This document shows, piece after piece, positions 1 to 11,414 of a stretch of 64,000 nucleotides of DNA. This stretch comes from Anaeramoeba ignava (Eukaryota; Metamonada; Anaeramoebidae). Under the pieces are notes generated by a model. That model saw nothing but the letters and a program-made list of their open reading frames with translations. It was not told the origin of the DNA and ran no database searches. Position 1 is the first letter of the stretch. Every line of letters begins with the position of its first letter. Position numbers and translations under genes: made by a program. The DNA lies in NCBI GenBank assembly GCA_028826165.1, contig JAPDFW010000080.1, positions 124,001 through 188,000 on the forward strand. The letters run 5' to 3'.

Positions 1-3000
1 ATGTAGCTAAGAAATCGAAAATATCTTCTGCCAATTTTTTATGCTCTTTTTTGTCTTCAGATGAACGAAGTATTCTATGCAAGATTTCTATAAATATTTT
101 TTTCGATATTAATTTCGATATTAAATTTAATATTAATTATTTACCAAAATGTTCAGGTAAAATGATTGGATTTTTGTTTTTAATTAAAGAATGCAATTTT
201 TCTATAAAAATTGAAGCTAAATTCATGTTGATTTGGGACAAAATCTATATTTTTGTTTTTTCTTTCCATTTTAGTTCCTTTTTTTTTTTAAAAAAAAAAA
301 TATTTTGTTTTTATTTGTTTTTACATGTTTAGATTCTGGAATATCTTTCATTCGATTGAGTATTCGTGATTGATCTATATTTTATATTATTTTGGAGCAT
401 AAATTCATGAGTTTAAAGATTTTTAAAGTTAAAATTAAAAGGAAATGTTTATAAGTTATGAAGAATTTTACTTTTTTCATCAGAAAAACTCAAGTAAAGC
501 ATTTCTAATCCTTCTAAATATTTTTGGTTAATGTTTTTTAATTCAAATTTGGGAGCCAACTAAAAGGATGTTTTAAAGAAAAGAAAATTAGGTGGGAAAT
601 AATAATCTTTTTTTATCATCTTGTTTTAAATTAATTTACAAATTTGGATGCTGTTGAAATGATATGAGGATAAATTTTATTCACTTTTCGAAGTAATTTA
701 CAATATGAATTCATCCAGAAAGTGTTATCGTTATCCTTTAAAATATCCAACATTGCTTTAATCGGAATTTCTCCAGGATTTCGTGTCTTTTTAAATTGGA
801 AGAAAGAAAGAACCAAAAACAAAAAAAAAATTTTTTTTTGTGTTCAATTTTTGGATTTTTGGATTTAAATAATTCATACATATTCTAATTTAAGCACTTC
901 AAGATCCAATTTTGATTCTCGATAAGCAAAATCCCATTCTTGTTGAAAAATTTGATAAATTGCTAAATTTTACAAAAATTTCACATCAAAATTTAAAATC
1001 AAAATTTATTTTTGTTTTTGTAAATACAGGCTTCTTTTAAGTGGAAAATTTGTTTTAAAATGTCAGAAATTTTTAAAAGAGCTTCTAATAATTTTTGTCT
1101 AAAAAATGAATTTGGATAACAAAGAGCTATTATTATTGCTGCTTGGATTGCATCAAAGTCCTGTTGTTTTAAAATGAATATGGAATCTCTCATTTGATTA
1201 TTTTCATTGTTTTCATTGTTTTCATTGTTTTTTTCAATAATTTTTGAGTTTTCGATTTTAATAGTTTCAGAATAAATTTGTTCAACAGTAGTGATAAATT
1301 TGAGGATGTTGGTACCAAATTGAGCATATAATTCATCTGAATTCGATTTATCCATTATTGAAAGGAGATATTGAGGTAATTCATCAATAACAGCAGAAAT
1401 AGATGAATTTTGTTTCTTCATCATTGAGATTAGGGTTTGTGCGGAAATGTAAGAGATTTCTGAATCGGAGTTGTTTGTTAGTTGCCAAATTTTGTTTATG
1501 ATGCTTTTTTTAACATCCGACTCATAAGATATCTCAACAAGCACAGAAGTTAATAAAAAGAATTTGAGTGGATAATTTTTAGAAGATTTAGATTGCTTTG
1601 TGCCTAAGAGTTTATCCATAATTGAGTTCAGTCTTTCGACAATTTTTTTTGCCAGTTTAGTGCCAGTTATGACTTGACAAAACCCAAAAGGGATAATAGA
1701 CTCCAAAAAGCGAGCTTGCGAAAGTGTAATATGCTTAGGCTCTATCATTTGGAGCAAAACCTTAAAGACTTTCGATTGTGCGCCAGAATCTTTGAGGGTG
1801 GCCATACACAAAAATTTCCAAAATTTTTTTTCCACTTTTTTTTTGATATGTTGATTTTGGGATTTGGTAATAATATTATTGAATTCTGTAGCATAAGCAT
1901 GATGAAGGTTCATTGTTGTTGAATAAAGAAAAATATGTAAGGAATTCAATCCGTAATTACTAAATTTGGGGAGGTTTGTAAGCTTTTCAAGTTTTCCATC
2001 CCATTCTTTAAAATCCAAATTTTCTGGGAAGTTTCGAATATAAAAAAGAGAAGACATAAACTCATCAGATCGATTTGTTTTTGTGAATAGATTAATAAAC
2101 ATTTCCAGAAATTTGTTGAGTTCTTCCTGATTAATTTTCTCGAGTGAAATGGTTTTGAGAAACTTTATTAGTTCATTTTCATCCTTTTGAGCAGTATCTA
2201 AGAAGTATGCGTGGAAAAATGTGAAGAAATTGGATGTGAGTTGATTAAGAGTTTTGCGAAATAGGTTTTTAAGGTATTTTTTGTTTCTGATTTCAAGAAG
2301 TTGAGTAGGTTTTGTTTTTTTAATTATTTGATGGAGATCAAAAAAGTATTTGAAAATTTTTTTGAATAAATCTTTATCTAAGCGAGCAATTTTTGTTTGG
2401 AATAAAACTTGAAGAAAGAGTGCGAATAGACAATTATAAAGTAATTTTGAATCCTTTGCTAAGTTAATCTTTTATTATGAATCAAATATTAAATTGAATA
2501 TTAAATTTATTTAAATATTAAATCAAATATTAAATTGAATATTAAATTAAATATTGAATTAAATATTAAATTTATTTAAATATTAAATTGAATTTTGAAT
2601 TAAATATTAGATTAAATATTAAATATTAAATATTAAATATTAAATTAAATATTAAATTAAATATTAAATATTGAATTAAATAAAATTTTTAATTTATTTT
2701 TTTCCGGTTTTGAATTTTACTTCTTTTTTGCCAAGAGATCGCATAAAAATATTACTTATTTCTTTAATTTTTTCTGAAGAAATATGAATAGAAATTATTT
2801 GAATCATTTCTAAATTTTTCTTTAACAAGACATCCTCCTCTAAATCATAAAATCTAATACTATCTTGTTTTAAAAGCTTTTTTCACATAAAAAAAAATTA
2901 TTTTTTTTTTAAAATGAATAAAAACGGAAAAAAAAATTTTAATAAAAAAAAATAATTACAAGTTTTGCTTTTTTTTGGAAATTTTCTTTAAATGAAAAGT

Positions 3001-3370
3001 AAATTTTTGGAAGAAATTTTAAAGAAAATGAATTTGGATCTGGTATTATTTCATTATAATTTAATTTTGGTTGTTTATGTTTTTGTTTTTGTTTTTGTTT
3101 TTTTGGATGCTTTTCATGTTTATGTTTTTTTTGATGTTTTTTTTGTTTTTGATTTTGATTTTGATTTTGATTTTGATTTTGATTCTGTTTCTTTTTTTTG
3201 TTTTGATTTTGTTTCTTTTTTTTGTTTTGATTTTGATTTTGATTTTGATTTTGATTTTGATTTTGATTTTGCTTCTTTTTTTTGTTTTGATTTTGATTTT
3301 GATTTTGATTCTGTTTCTTTTTCTTGTTTTGTTTTTGCTTTTTATTTTTATTTTTATTGAGTTCGGACAT
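1..3370 (-). CDS. Large helical (HEAT/ARM-like) protein with basic N-terminus, 3' end outside window
   Basis: I do not recognise the family. Nine exons can be joined with consistent phase: 3370-2960, 2876-2721, 2468-1028, 962-880, 786-640, 559-472, 374-325, 244-145 and 87-1 (continuing off the left edge), giving at least 854 residues. Residues 1 to about 95 are a Lys/Gln/Asn repeat region that could act as a nuclear or nucleolar signal. The rest is made of amphipathic helices rich in Leu, Ile, Phe and Lys, in the style of HEAT/ARM solenoids, with no catalytic motif seen. The start was chosen at the first Met after a TTTTTCATTTTTCAT-type tract on the sense strand; an upstream in-frame start is not evident. 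All introns begin GTA and end AG. A ribosome-biogenesis or chromatin solenoid is possible, but that is inference. Exon structure is well supported; function is open. Confidence 0.75.
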
Positions 3371-3725
3371 TAAAAAAAAATGGAAGAAAAAAAAAATGAA
3401 AAATGAAAAAAAGGAAAAAAAAAATAAAAAAAAGGAAAAAAAAATCTAAATTAAATTTCTAAATTAATTTCCAAATTAAATTCTAATTAAATTTCTAAAT
3501 TAAATCCTAAATTAAATTTCTAAAATAATTTCTAATAAATTTCTAAATTAATTTCCAAATTAAATCCAAATTAATTTCCAATTAAATTTCTAAATAATTT
3601 CTAAATTAAATTCTAAATTAAATCCTAAATTAAATTTCTAAATAAAATTTCCAAATTAAATCCTAAATAAATTTTAATTTAAAAAAATTTTTTTTTCATT
3701 TTTTTCTTTTAAAAATATAAAATAA
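3371..3725. promoter_or_regulatory. Divergent intergenic/promoter region
   Basis: This 355-bp gap separates two divergent starts. The left side carries repeated AAAATGAAAAATGAAAAA, the reverse complement of the TTTTTCAT tract seen before other genes, so it faces the leftward gene. The right side has TTTTTTTTTCATTTTTTTC at about 3693-3712, facing the rightward gene. Between them lies a degenerate AAATTTCTAAATTAAATCC repeat. No open frame of interest. Confidence 0.5.
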
Positions 3726-5966
3726 ATGGCATTTTATCAATTAAAATTAGAAGAAGCTCTTTCAAAAGAGAAACTCAAAATACATGCATTAAACAGCGAC
3801 GTTTATCTTCCAATAAAAAAAATTGCAAGTAAATTATCTAAGTTTTTCAAAGATCAACAAGGATTTTATCCTCGACCAAAAATCAAGCCAAAACGAGCAA
3901 AAAAAAAACCACAATCAAAAACAAAAGGCAAAAAAGGGAAGAAAAAAAAAAAAACGAAAAAAGCGCCAGCAAAAAGAAATCCAAACCAACGCGAGACACA
4001 AATTAACGATCCATTTTATCAGGCGTATCATACACGAGAGATAGCGCTTGAAAGAATACCTGCATATAAAATGCTAGTGACCGAAGTTAATAAGAGAGAG
4101 AAGTTGCGTGACTTATACAATTTCTTGATATCGCCCGTTGTGATGGCGACCCTTCTTGGGCTAAAGCCGTGCTTCTGTTTCGACTTAGTTTTCGAAATGA
4201 AGATCAATATTGTCAATGTCCCTCCGCAAGAGTTTTATGACTTATACAAGCAGTTCCCAGAAAAATACGAACAAACGCCACGTTTGATTGCCGGACTTTA
4301 TTCGTTGACACTTAAAAATGTCATTTCGGAATTTTTTCCTGGCAAATTTGTTTTCTTGCTTTTTCTTAAAGGGAGTGAATGGTCATTTTTTGCTGTCAAC
4401 CGAAACCATCCGTTAAGTGTCAAATATCTTTCGGGAGAAATGACAGGATGCAAACCCAACAAGCTTTATTTTATCAAGAGAGAAATAAACTTGGCACACA
4501 AAGAATTGGGCGAAATTTACGGTTATGATTTTAGCAACTGCTGTCTTTTCCAAAAAAACGAAGCTGAAAGAATTCAATTGCAAAAGGATCAAGAAGAATT
4601 GCAAAAGCAAAAGGAAAAAGCGACAGAAAAGAAGAAGAAGGAAATTGAGAAGAAACAGAAATATCTGCGCAAGCAAATGAGTCGCGAGAAAATCATCGGA
4701 AAGATTTTTTTTGAAAAACGTCAAAAATCACTGGAAACAACAATGTACTCTTGTCAGGATCTTGTTTGGGAGCTTCATGAGGTCGAAACAGGCATGAAAA
4801 AGCTCGAGGGATATCGAGTTTGGTTCGAGTATTTCCTGTCAAAACTCAAAAGTATCAAACTTGGCAAAATTCTAATCGACATCAGAGAATACCAACTCAA
4901 AGTCAACGACCTAATGGGAAAAGATGGCATTAACGCTTTTTATTCTTCAAAAGAGCAGCAAGTTCTTGATTGGATGCAAATGATCGAAAAGTTGTCTGAA
5001 CAAAATAAATCCCAAATTAAAACAATGTCCCCCCAAGATTTGAAAAAATCTGACATTATTTTGGATCAAATTGATGATGATCAAGATGACGATCAAGATG
5101 ATGATCAAGATCAAAATCAAGATCAAAATCAAAATCAAAATCAAAATCAAAATCAAAATCAAGACAATCGAAATATAAAATCAGATGAAATTTTAAAAAT
5201 TAACGAAAATATAAATGCAAATGATTCATCAAATATAAATGAAAATTTAAACACAAATGAACAACTTCTTCAAAACTCAAAATCAAAGGAGAATATCATT
5301 CAAAATTTGAAAACAAATGAGCAAATTATTAAAAAAGCAAATGAAAAAATTCAAGAACTTAATGAAACAATTATCCAAAGTACAGATCAAAAAATGCAAG
5401 AATTAAACCAGAAAATTAGTGAAGAATTAAAACAAAAACAAAATGAAAAACAAAATGAAAAACAAAATGAAAATGAAAATGAAAATAAAAAACAAAATGA
5501 AAAACAAAATGAAAAACAAAAAGAAAATGAAAATGAAAATCAAAATGAAAATGAAAATGAAAAACAAAATGAAAATGAAAATGAAAATGAAAATGAAAAA
5601 CAAAAAGAAAATGAAAATGAAAATTTAAAAGAAAAAGAAAATGAAAAAGAAAATGAAAAACAAAATGAAAAACAAAATGAAAAACAAAATGAAAATGAAA
5701 ATGAAAAACAAAATGAAAAACAAAATGAAACGTTTAAAATTGAAGAAATAAATGAAGATGAAACATTTAAAATTGAAGAAATAAATGAAAATGAAACATT
5801 TAAAATTGAAGAAATAAATGAAGATGAAAAACAATATGAAATAGAAATAACAGAAACAAAAGTTAAAATTGAAGAAATAAATGAAGATGAAACAATAGAA
5901 ACACAAAAAGAAATCAAAAAAGAAACAAGAGTTAAAATTGAAGAATTAAGTGATGATGAAAATTAA
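3726..5966 (+). CDS. Unrecognised 746-aa protein: basic patch, globular core, coiled coil, acidic Asn/Glu/Gln repeat tail
   Basis: Single-exon gene of 746 residues. Residues about 45-90 form a Lys-rich basic patch. Residues about 105-285 look globular, with aromatic and Cys residues and mixed hydrophobics. Residues about 285-330 are a charged Glu/Lys/Gln coiled coil, followed by a helical part to about 440. From about 440 on it is low complexity: Asp/Gln runs, then long Asn-Glu-Lys-Gln repeats, ending in imperfect copies of a FKIEEINEDET-like unit near residues 672-746. The core (bases about 4000-4950) uses more G and C and more varied codons than its surroundings, consistent with an old conserved core carrying an expanded tail. 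No domain family recognised. The start follows an A-rich leader and a TTTTTTTTCATTTTTTTC tract. Confidence 0.8.
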   Translation: MAFYQLKLEEALSKEKLKIHALNSDVYLPIKKIASKLSKFFKDQQGFYPRPKIKPKRAKKKPQSKTKGKKGKKKKKTKKAPAKRNPNQRETQINDPFYQAYHTREIALERIPAYKMLVTEVNKREKLRDLYNFLISPVVMATLLGLKPCFCFDLVFEMKINIVNVPPQEFYDLYKQFPEKYEQTPRLIAGLYSLTLKNVISEFFPGKFVFLLFLKGSEWSFFAVNRNHPLSVKYLSGEMTGCKPNKLYFIKREINLAHKELGEIYGYDFSNCCLFQKNEAERIQLQKDQEELQKQKEKATEKKKKEIEKKQKYLRKQMSREKIIGKIFFEKRQKSLETTMYSCQDLVWELHEVETGMKKLEGYRVWFEYFLSKLKSIKLGKILIDIREYQLKVNDLMGKDGINAFYSSKEQQVLDWMQMIEKLSEQNKSQIKTMSPQDLKKSDIILDQIDDDQDDDQDDDQDQNQDQNQNQNQNQNQNQDNRNIKSDEILKINENINANDSSNINENLNTNEQLLQNSKSKENIIQNLKTNEQIIKKANEKIQELNETIIQSTDQKMQELNQKISEELKQKQNEKQNEKQNENENENKKQNEKQNEKQKENENENQNENENEKQNENENENENEKQKENENENLKEKENEKENEKQNEKQNEKQNENENEKQNEKQNETFKIEEINEDETFKIEEINENETFKIEEINEDEKQYEIEITETKVKIEEINEDETIETQKEIKKETRVKIEELSDDEN

Positions 5967-6269
5967 AATCCAAAATTAAAAATTTAAAATTTAGAAAATT
6001 TAGCTTTATTTAGAAATCCAACAAACTTTTACATAACCATCTTTTTTTATTTTTAATTTAAAAAATTTTATTTAAAAAATTAAAATTTTAAAACAATTTT
6101 TTAAAAAGTTACTCATCCAATTTATAACACGTTTTTATCAAAGAAACAAAAAAATAAAACAAAAACAAAAAAAAACATCATTTTTTCTTTTCATTTTTTT
6201 TCATTTTTCATTTTTTTCATTTTTTTCATTTTTATTTTTTCATTTTTATTTTTTCATTTATTTTTCAAA
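5967..6269. promoter_or_regulatory. Intergenic with TTTTTCAT-type tract upstream of RING gene
   Basis: A 303-bp gap between two rightward genes. The last 90 bases (about 6181-6266) consist of TTTTTTCATTTTT-type repeats that run up to the ATG at 6270. This is the clearest example in the window of the proposed core-promoter tract. The first half is plain AT-rich sequence, probably the 3' UTR of the upstream gene. Confidence 0.5.
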
Positions 6270-8903
6270 ATGGTTTTTCTTATCCTGAAATCTTTATTTG
6301 GATCAACAACATTATCTTTATTTGCAGCATGTCTATTTGTTGTGACATGTTTGCTATCATTAATTCTAATTTTTTTTCGAATTCGCACAATTATTCAATC
6401 ACAAACAGAAACAGAAACAGAAACAGAAGCAGAAAGAGGACTTTCATTAGGAACAGAAATACAAACAAGACTTGAATCACAAAACGAGATAATCCGTTAT
6501 CTTCGAAGAAATCAAGAAACTCAACTTTTGGAACTTGCTTTATCATCAAGAGATTTTTCAGAACAAGATTATGAAAGGCTTTTATCACTTGATAATGAAA
6601 CTCCAACTAAAATTTTGCAAAGAGCTTCCCAAGTCGAAATTAATAGACTTCCTGTTAGAGTTATTTCTAAAAACGAGGAATTGAGATTAGCTCAAAATCA
6701 ACGTTTTTGTTCGGTTTGTTTGTCAGAATTTAAAGAAAATGATGTTGTCAAAACTCTTCCTTGTTTTGTAAGTTTTTTATTCAATGTCATTTATAAAATT
6801 AATTATAAAATTAAATATAAAATTATTTATAAAATTATTTATTAAATTAAATATAAAATTATTTATAAAATTATTTATAAAATTATATATAAAATTAATT
6901 ATAAAATTATTTATAAAATTAATTATAAAATTAATTATAAAATTAATTATAAAATTATTTATAAAATTATTTATAAAATTATTTATAAAATTATTTATAA
7001 AATTATTTATAAAATTATTTATAAAATTATTTATAAAATTATTTATAAAATTATTTATAAAATTAAATATAAAATTATTTATAAAATTAATTATAAAATT
7101 AAATATAAAATTAATTATAAAATTATTAATAAAATTATTTATAAATTTATTTATAAAATTATTTATAAAATTAAATATAAAATTATTTATAAAATTATTT
7201 ATAAAATTATATATAAAATTATATATAAAATTAAATATAAAATTATTTATAAAATTATTTATAAAATTATTTATAAAATTATATATAAAATTATTTATAA
7301 AATTATTTATAAAATTAAATATAAAATTATTTATAAAATTATTTATAAAATTAAATATAAAATTATTTATAAAATTATATATAAAATTATATATAAAATT
7401 ATATATAAAATTATATATAAAATTATTTATAAAATTATTTATAAAATTATTTATAAAATTATTTATAAAATTATTTATAAAATTATTTATAAAATTATTT
7501 ATAAAATTATTTATAAAATTATTTATAAAATTAAATATAAAATTATTTATAAAATTATTTATAAAATTAAATATAAAATTAAATATAAAATTAATTATAA
7601 AATTATTTATAAAATTAAATATAAAATTAATTATAAAATTATTTATAAAATTAATTATAAAATTATTTATAAAATTAAATATAAAATTATTTATAAAATT
7701 AAATATAAAATTATATATAAAATTATTTATAAAATTATTTATAAAATTATTTATAAAATTATTTATAAAATTATTTATAAAATTAAATATAAAATTATAT
7801 ATAAAATTATTTATAAAATTATTTATTAAATTATTTATTAAATTATTTATTAAATTATTTATAAAATTAATTATAAAATTATTTATAAAATTATTTATTA
7901 AATTATTTATAAATTATTTATAAAATTATTTATAAAATTATTTATAAAATTATTTATTAAATTATTTATAAAATTAATTATAAAATTATTTATAAAATTA
8001 TTTATAAAATTAATTATAAAATTAATTATAAAATTATTTATAAAATTAAATATAAAATTAATTATAAAATTATTTATTAAATTATTTATAAAATTATTTA
8101 TAAAATTATTTATTAAATTATTTATAAAGTTATTTATAAAGTTATTTATTAAATTATTTATAAAGTTATTTATAAAATTATTTATAAAATTATTTATAAA
8201 ATTATTTATAAAATTATTTATAATTTTATATATAAAATTATTTATAAAATTAATTATAAAATTATTTATAAAATTATTTATTAAATTATTTATAAAATTA
8301 TTTATTAAATTATTTATAAAATTATTTATAAAATTATTTATTAAATTATATATAAAATTATTTATTAAATTATTTATTAAATTATATATTAAATTATTTA
8401 TAAAATTATTTATTAAATTATTTATAAAATTATTTATAAAATTAATTATAAAATTATTTATAAAATTAAATATAAAATTATTTATAAAATTAATTATAAA
8501 ATTAAATATAAAATTATTTATTAAATTATTTATTAAATTATTTATAAAATTATTTATAAAATTATTTATAAAATTATATATAAAATTATATATAAAATTA
8601 AATATAAAATTATTTATAAAATTATTTATAAAATTAATTATAAAATTAAATATAAAATTATTTATAAAATTATTTACAAAATTATTTACAAAATTATTTA
8701 TAAAATTATTTATAAAATTAAATATAAAATTATTTATAAAATTATTTATAAAATTATTTATAAAATTAATTATAAAATTATTTATAAAATTATTTATTAA
8801 ATTAATTTATTTTTTTTCTAATTAGCATTTTTTTCATCAATCTTGTATTGAAAAATGGTTAAAAATTAAAAAAAAATGTCCTGTTTGCGATTCTTGGATT
8901 TAA
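6270..8903 (+). CDS. RING-H2 finger membrane protein, probable E3 ubiquitin ligase
   Basis: Two exons, 6270-6767 and 8826-8903, give 191 residues. Residues about 13-37 form one hydrophobic segment near the N-terminus (signal anchor). A Thr/Glu-rich stretch and a helical linker follow, then a RING-H2 finger at the extreme C-terminus: Cys147, Cys150, Cys165, His167, His170, Cys173, Cys184 and Cys187, the C3H2C3 ligand order with the CxHxFHxxC core. The 2058-bp intron splits the finger exactly between the third ligand Cys165 and His167; neither exon alone is a RING, which validates the join. Proteins of this design recruit E2 enzymes to membranes; the substrate cannot be told. The intron is almost pure 12-bp repeat. 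Confidence 0.88.
6768..8825 (+). repeat. Intron made of about 170 copies of a 12-bp ATTTATAAAATT repeat
   Basis: From donor GTAAGT to acceptor TTAG, nearly the whole 2058-bp intron is ATTTATAAAATT with variants such as ATATATAAAATT, AATTATAAAATT and AAATATAAAATT. It yields a long spurious Ile-Lys-Leu frame that should not be annotated as protein. The same unit fills introns of the TMEM50 and PAS genes. Confidence 0.95.
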
Positions 8904-9269
8904 AAAAATTGTTTTTTTCTTTTCTATTTTTGTTTAAATAAATTGAATAAAAATCACAATTTAAACAAATTTTTTATTTATATTTTTATATTTTTATTTT
9001 TTATAATTTGGCTCATAAATTCAATTATAATCAATTAAATTTCAGTAGTAGCAAATTATTTTAATCATTGCCAAATTTAAATTTAAATTTAATTGAAAAT
9101 AAAAAAATGAAAAAAAAAATTAAAAAAAAAATTATTTAAAAAGGAGAAATTTAAATAAAAAAAATATTTTTTCTCCTTTTTTTAAATAAAAAAAATAAAA
9201 ATAAAAATCAAAAATCATTTTTTTTCCTTTTCTTTATAATTTTTTTTTCCTTTTTAAAAAATCAACAAA
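8904..9269. other. Intergenic, nothing recognised
   Basis: A 366-bp AT-rich gap between the RING gene and the TMEM50 gene, both rightward. It holds A-runs and T-runs and a short pyrimidine-rich tract with TTTTTTTTCCTTTT just before the start at 9270. No frame, RNA gene or clear repeat was seen. Confidence 0.5.
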
Positions 9270-11150
9270 ATGGCAAAAATATCAGCAACAATTATAAGTT
9301 TATTATCAGGAGTAATGTTTGCAGCAGGATGGTGGATGTGGATTGATGCAGCAGCTTATGCATCTCACATAAAAGATCATCAATCGGTTAAATTTGAATT
9401 TTATCTTCCTGGAATTTTTGCAACAATTTCTTGGATTATGGTTGGCATTACACCCATATCTTCCGAAGACGGTTTGGAAGATGAAGACCGTTCTAAACGC
9501 ATTAAGATTTGGCTCTTCGCCTCTTTTACAGTTGGTTTCGGTTCTATTATGGGCTCTGTTTGGGTCCTTGCTGCTGTTTATGCTAAAACTGGTTCAGATA
9601 AACCTGATACTGTTTGGCCTGGTGTTGCTGGTCTCTTTCAAACCTCTCTTATTTTCGGTTGGTAAGTTCTTTATTTTTTCAATTTAAAATTAATTATAAA
9701 ATTAAATATAAAATTATTTATAAAATTATTTATAAAATTATTTATAAAATTATTTATAAAATTATTTATAAAATTATTTATTAAATTAAATATAAAATTA
9801 ATTATAAAATTATTTATAAAATTATTTATAAAATTAATTATAAAATTAATTATAAAATTATTTATAAAATTATTTATAAAATTATTTATAAAATTATTTA
9901 TAAAATTATTTATAAAATTAAAATTAAAATTAAAATTAAAATTAAAATTTAAATTATTTATAAAATTATTTATTAAATTAAAATTTAAATTATTTATAAA
10001 ATTATTTATAAAATTATTTATAAAATTATTTATAAAATTATTTATAAAATTATTTATAAAATTATTTATAAAATTATTTATAAATTTATTTATAAAATTA
10101 TTTATAAATTATTCATAAAATTATATATAAAATTAAATATAAAATTATTTATAAAATTATATATAAAATTATTTATAAAATTATTTATAAAATTAAATAT
10201 AAAATTAAATATAAAATTATTAATAAAATTATTTATAAAATTATTTATAAAATTAAATATAAATTAAATATAAAATTATTTATAAAATTAAAATTAAAAT
10301 TAAAATTAAAATTAAAATTTAAATTATTTATAAAATTATTTATAAAATTATTTATAAAATTAAAATTAAAATTAAAATTTAAAATTAAATATAAAATTAA
10401 ATATAAAATTATTTATAAAATTTAATATAAAATTAATTATAAAATTATTTATAAAATTAATTATAAAATTATTTATAAATTTATTTATAAAATTATTTAT
10501 AAAATTATTTATAAAATTAATTATAAAATTAATTATAAAATTAAATATAAAATTAATTATAAAATTATTAATAAAATTATTTATTAAATTAAATATAAAA
10601 TTAATTATAAAATTAATTATAAAATTATTTATAAAATTATTTATAAAATTATTTATAAAATTATTTATAAAATTATTTATTAAATTATTTATAAAATTAT
10701 TTATTAAATTAATTATAAAATTATTTATAAAATTAAATATAAAATTATTTATAAATTAAATTTAAAATTAATTATAAAATTAAATATAAAATTATTTATA
10801 AAATTATATATAAAATTATTTATAAAATTAAATATAAAATTATTTATAAAATTATTTATAAAATTATTTATAAAATTATTTATAAAATTATTTATAAAAT
10901 TAAATATAAAATTATATATAAAATTATATATAAAATTATTTATAAAATTATTTATAAAATTAAATATAAAATTATTTATAAAATTATTTATAAAATTATT
11001 TATAAAATTAAATATAAAATTATTTATAAAATTATTTATAAAATTAAATATAAAATTATTTATAAAATTAAAATTAAAATTAAAATTAAAATTATTAGTT
11101 CGTTACTTTATCGTTGGGCTAAGTCGATTAATACATCAGAAATGATTTAA
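9270..11150 (+). CDS. TMEM50/UPF0220 family four-helix membrane protein
   Basis: Two exons, 9270-9661 and 11099-11150, joined in phase 2, give 147 residues. Four hydrophobic segments lie near residues 7-28, 45-62, 80-102 and 115-135. Family marks are an early GWWMWIDAAA, the loop-to-helix IWLFASFTVGFGS, and WPGVAGLFQTSLIFG followed by a short C-terminal tail supplied by exon 2. These match metazoan TMEM50A/B and fungal Vps68, small proteins of the early secretory pathway and endosome membranes whose biochemical role is unsettled. The length is as usual for the family. The second exon codes only 17 residues; without it the last helix would be cut, which supports the splice. The intron is a 1.4-kb simple repeat. 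Confidence 0.9.
9662..11098 (+). repeat. Intron of 12-bp ATTTATAAAATT repeats with AAAATT hexamer islands
   Basis: Donor GTAAGT at 9662 and acceptor ATTAG ending at 11098. The body is the same 12-bp unit as in the upstream RING-gene intron, broken by short (AAAATT)n islands near 9920, 10290, 10365 and 11065. Two neighbouring, unrelated genes therefore carry the same intron filler. Confidence 0.93.
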
Positions 11151-11414
11151 TTTGCTCATTTTACCTTCTTTTTTCTTTTTTATCTTTTTTTTCTTCTTCT
11201 TCAAATTTTTGATTTTGAATTTTTCTTATTCAATTACTTTTCTTGATTCATCCAGAATTTGATAATAAAATTCTTAACAAATAAGAAAATACAAAATTCA
11301 AAATTCAAAATACAAAATTCAAAATTAAAAATTCAAAATTAAAAATTAAAAATTAAAAATTAAAAAAAGAAAATATTGAAAAATTAAATAAGAAATTAAA
11401 TAAGAAATTGAAAT

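Noticed and set aside
3071-3373. Phe/Leu/Ile-rich plus-strand frames, apparently membrane proteins
   Set aside because: Antisense of the Lys/Gln/Asn-rich first exon of the leftward solenoid gene.
6784-7923. 379-residue open frame of Ile-Lys-Leu-Phe repeats
   Set aside because: It is the translation of a 12-bp intron repeat with no stop in that phase; the flanking exons form a complete RING-H2 finger only when it is removed.
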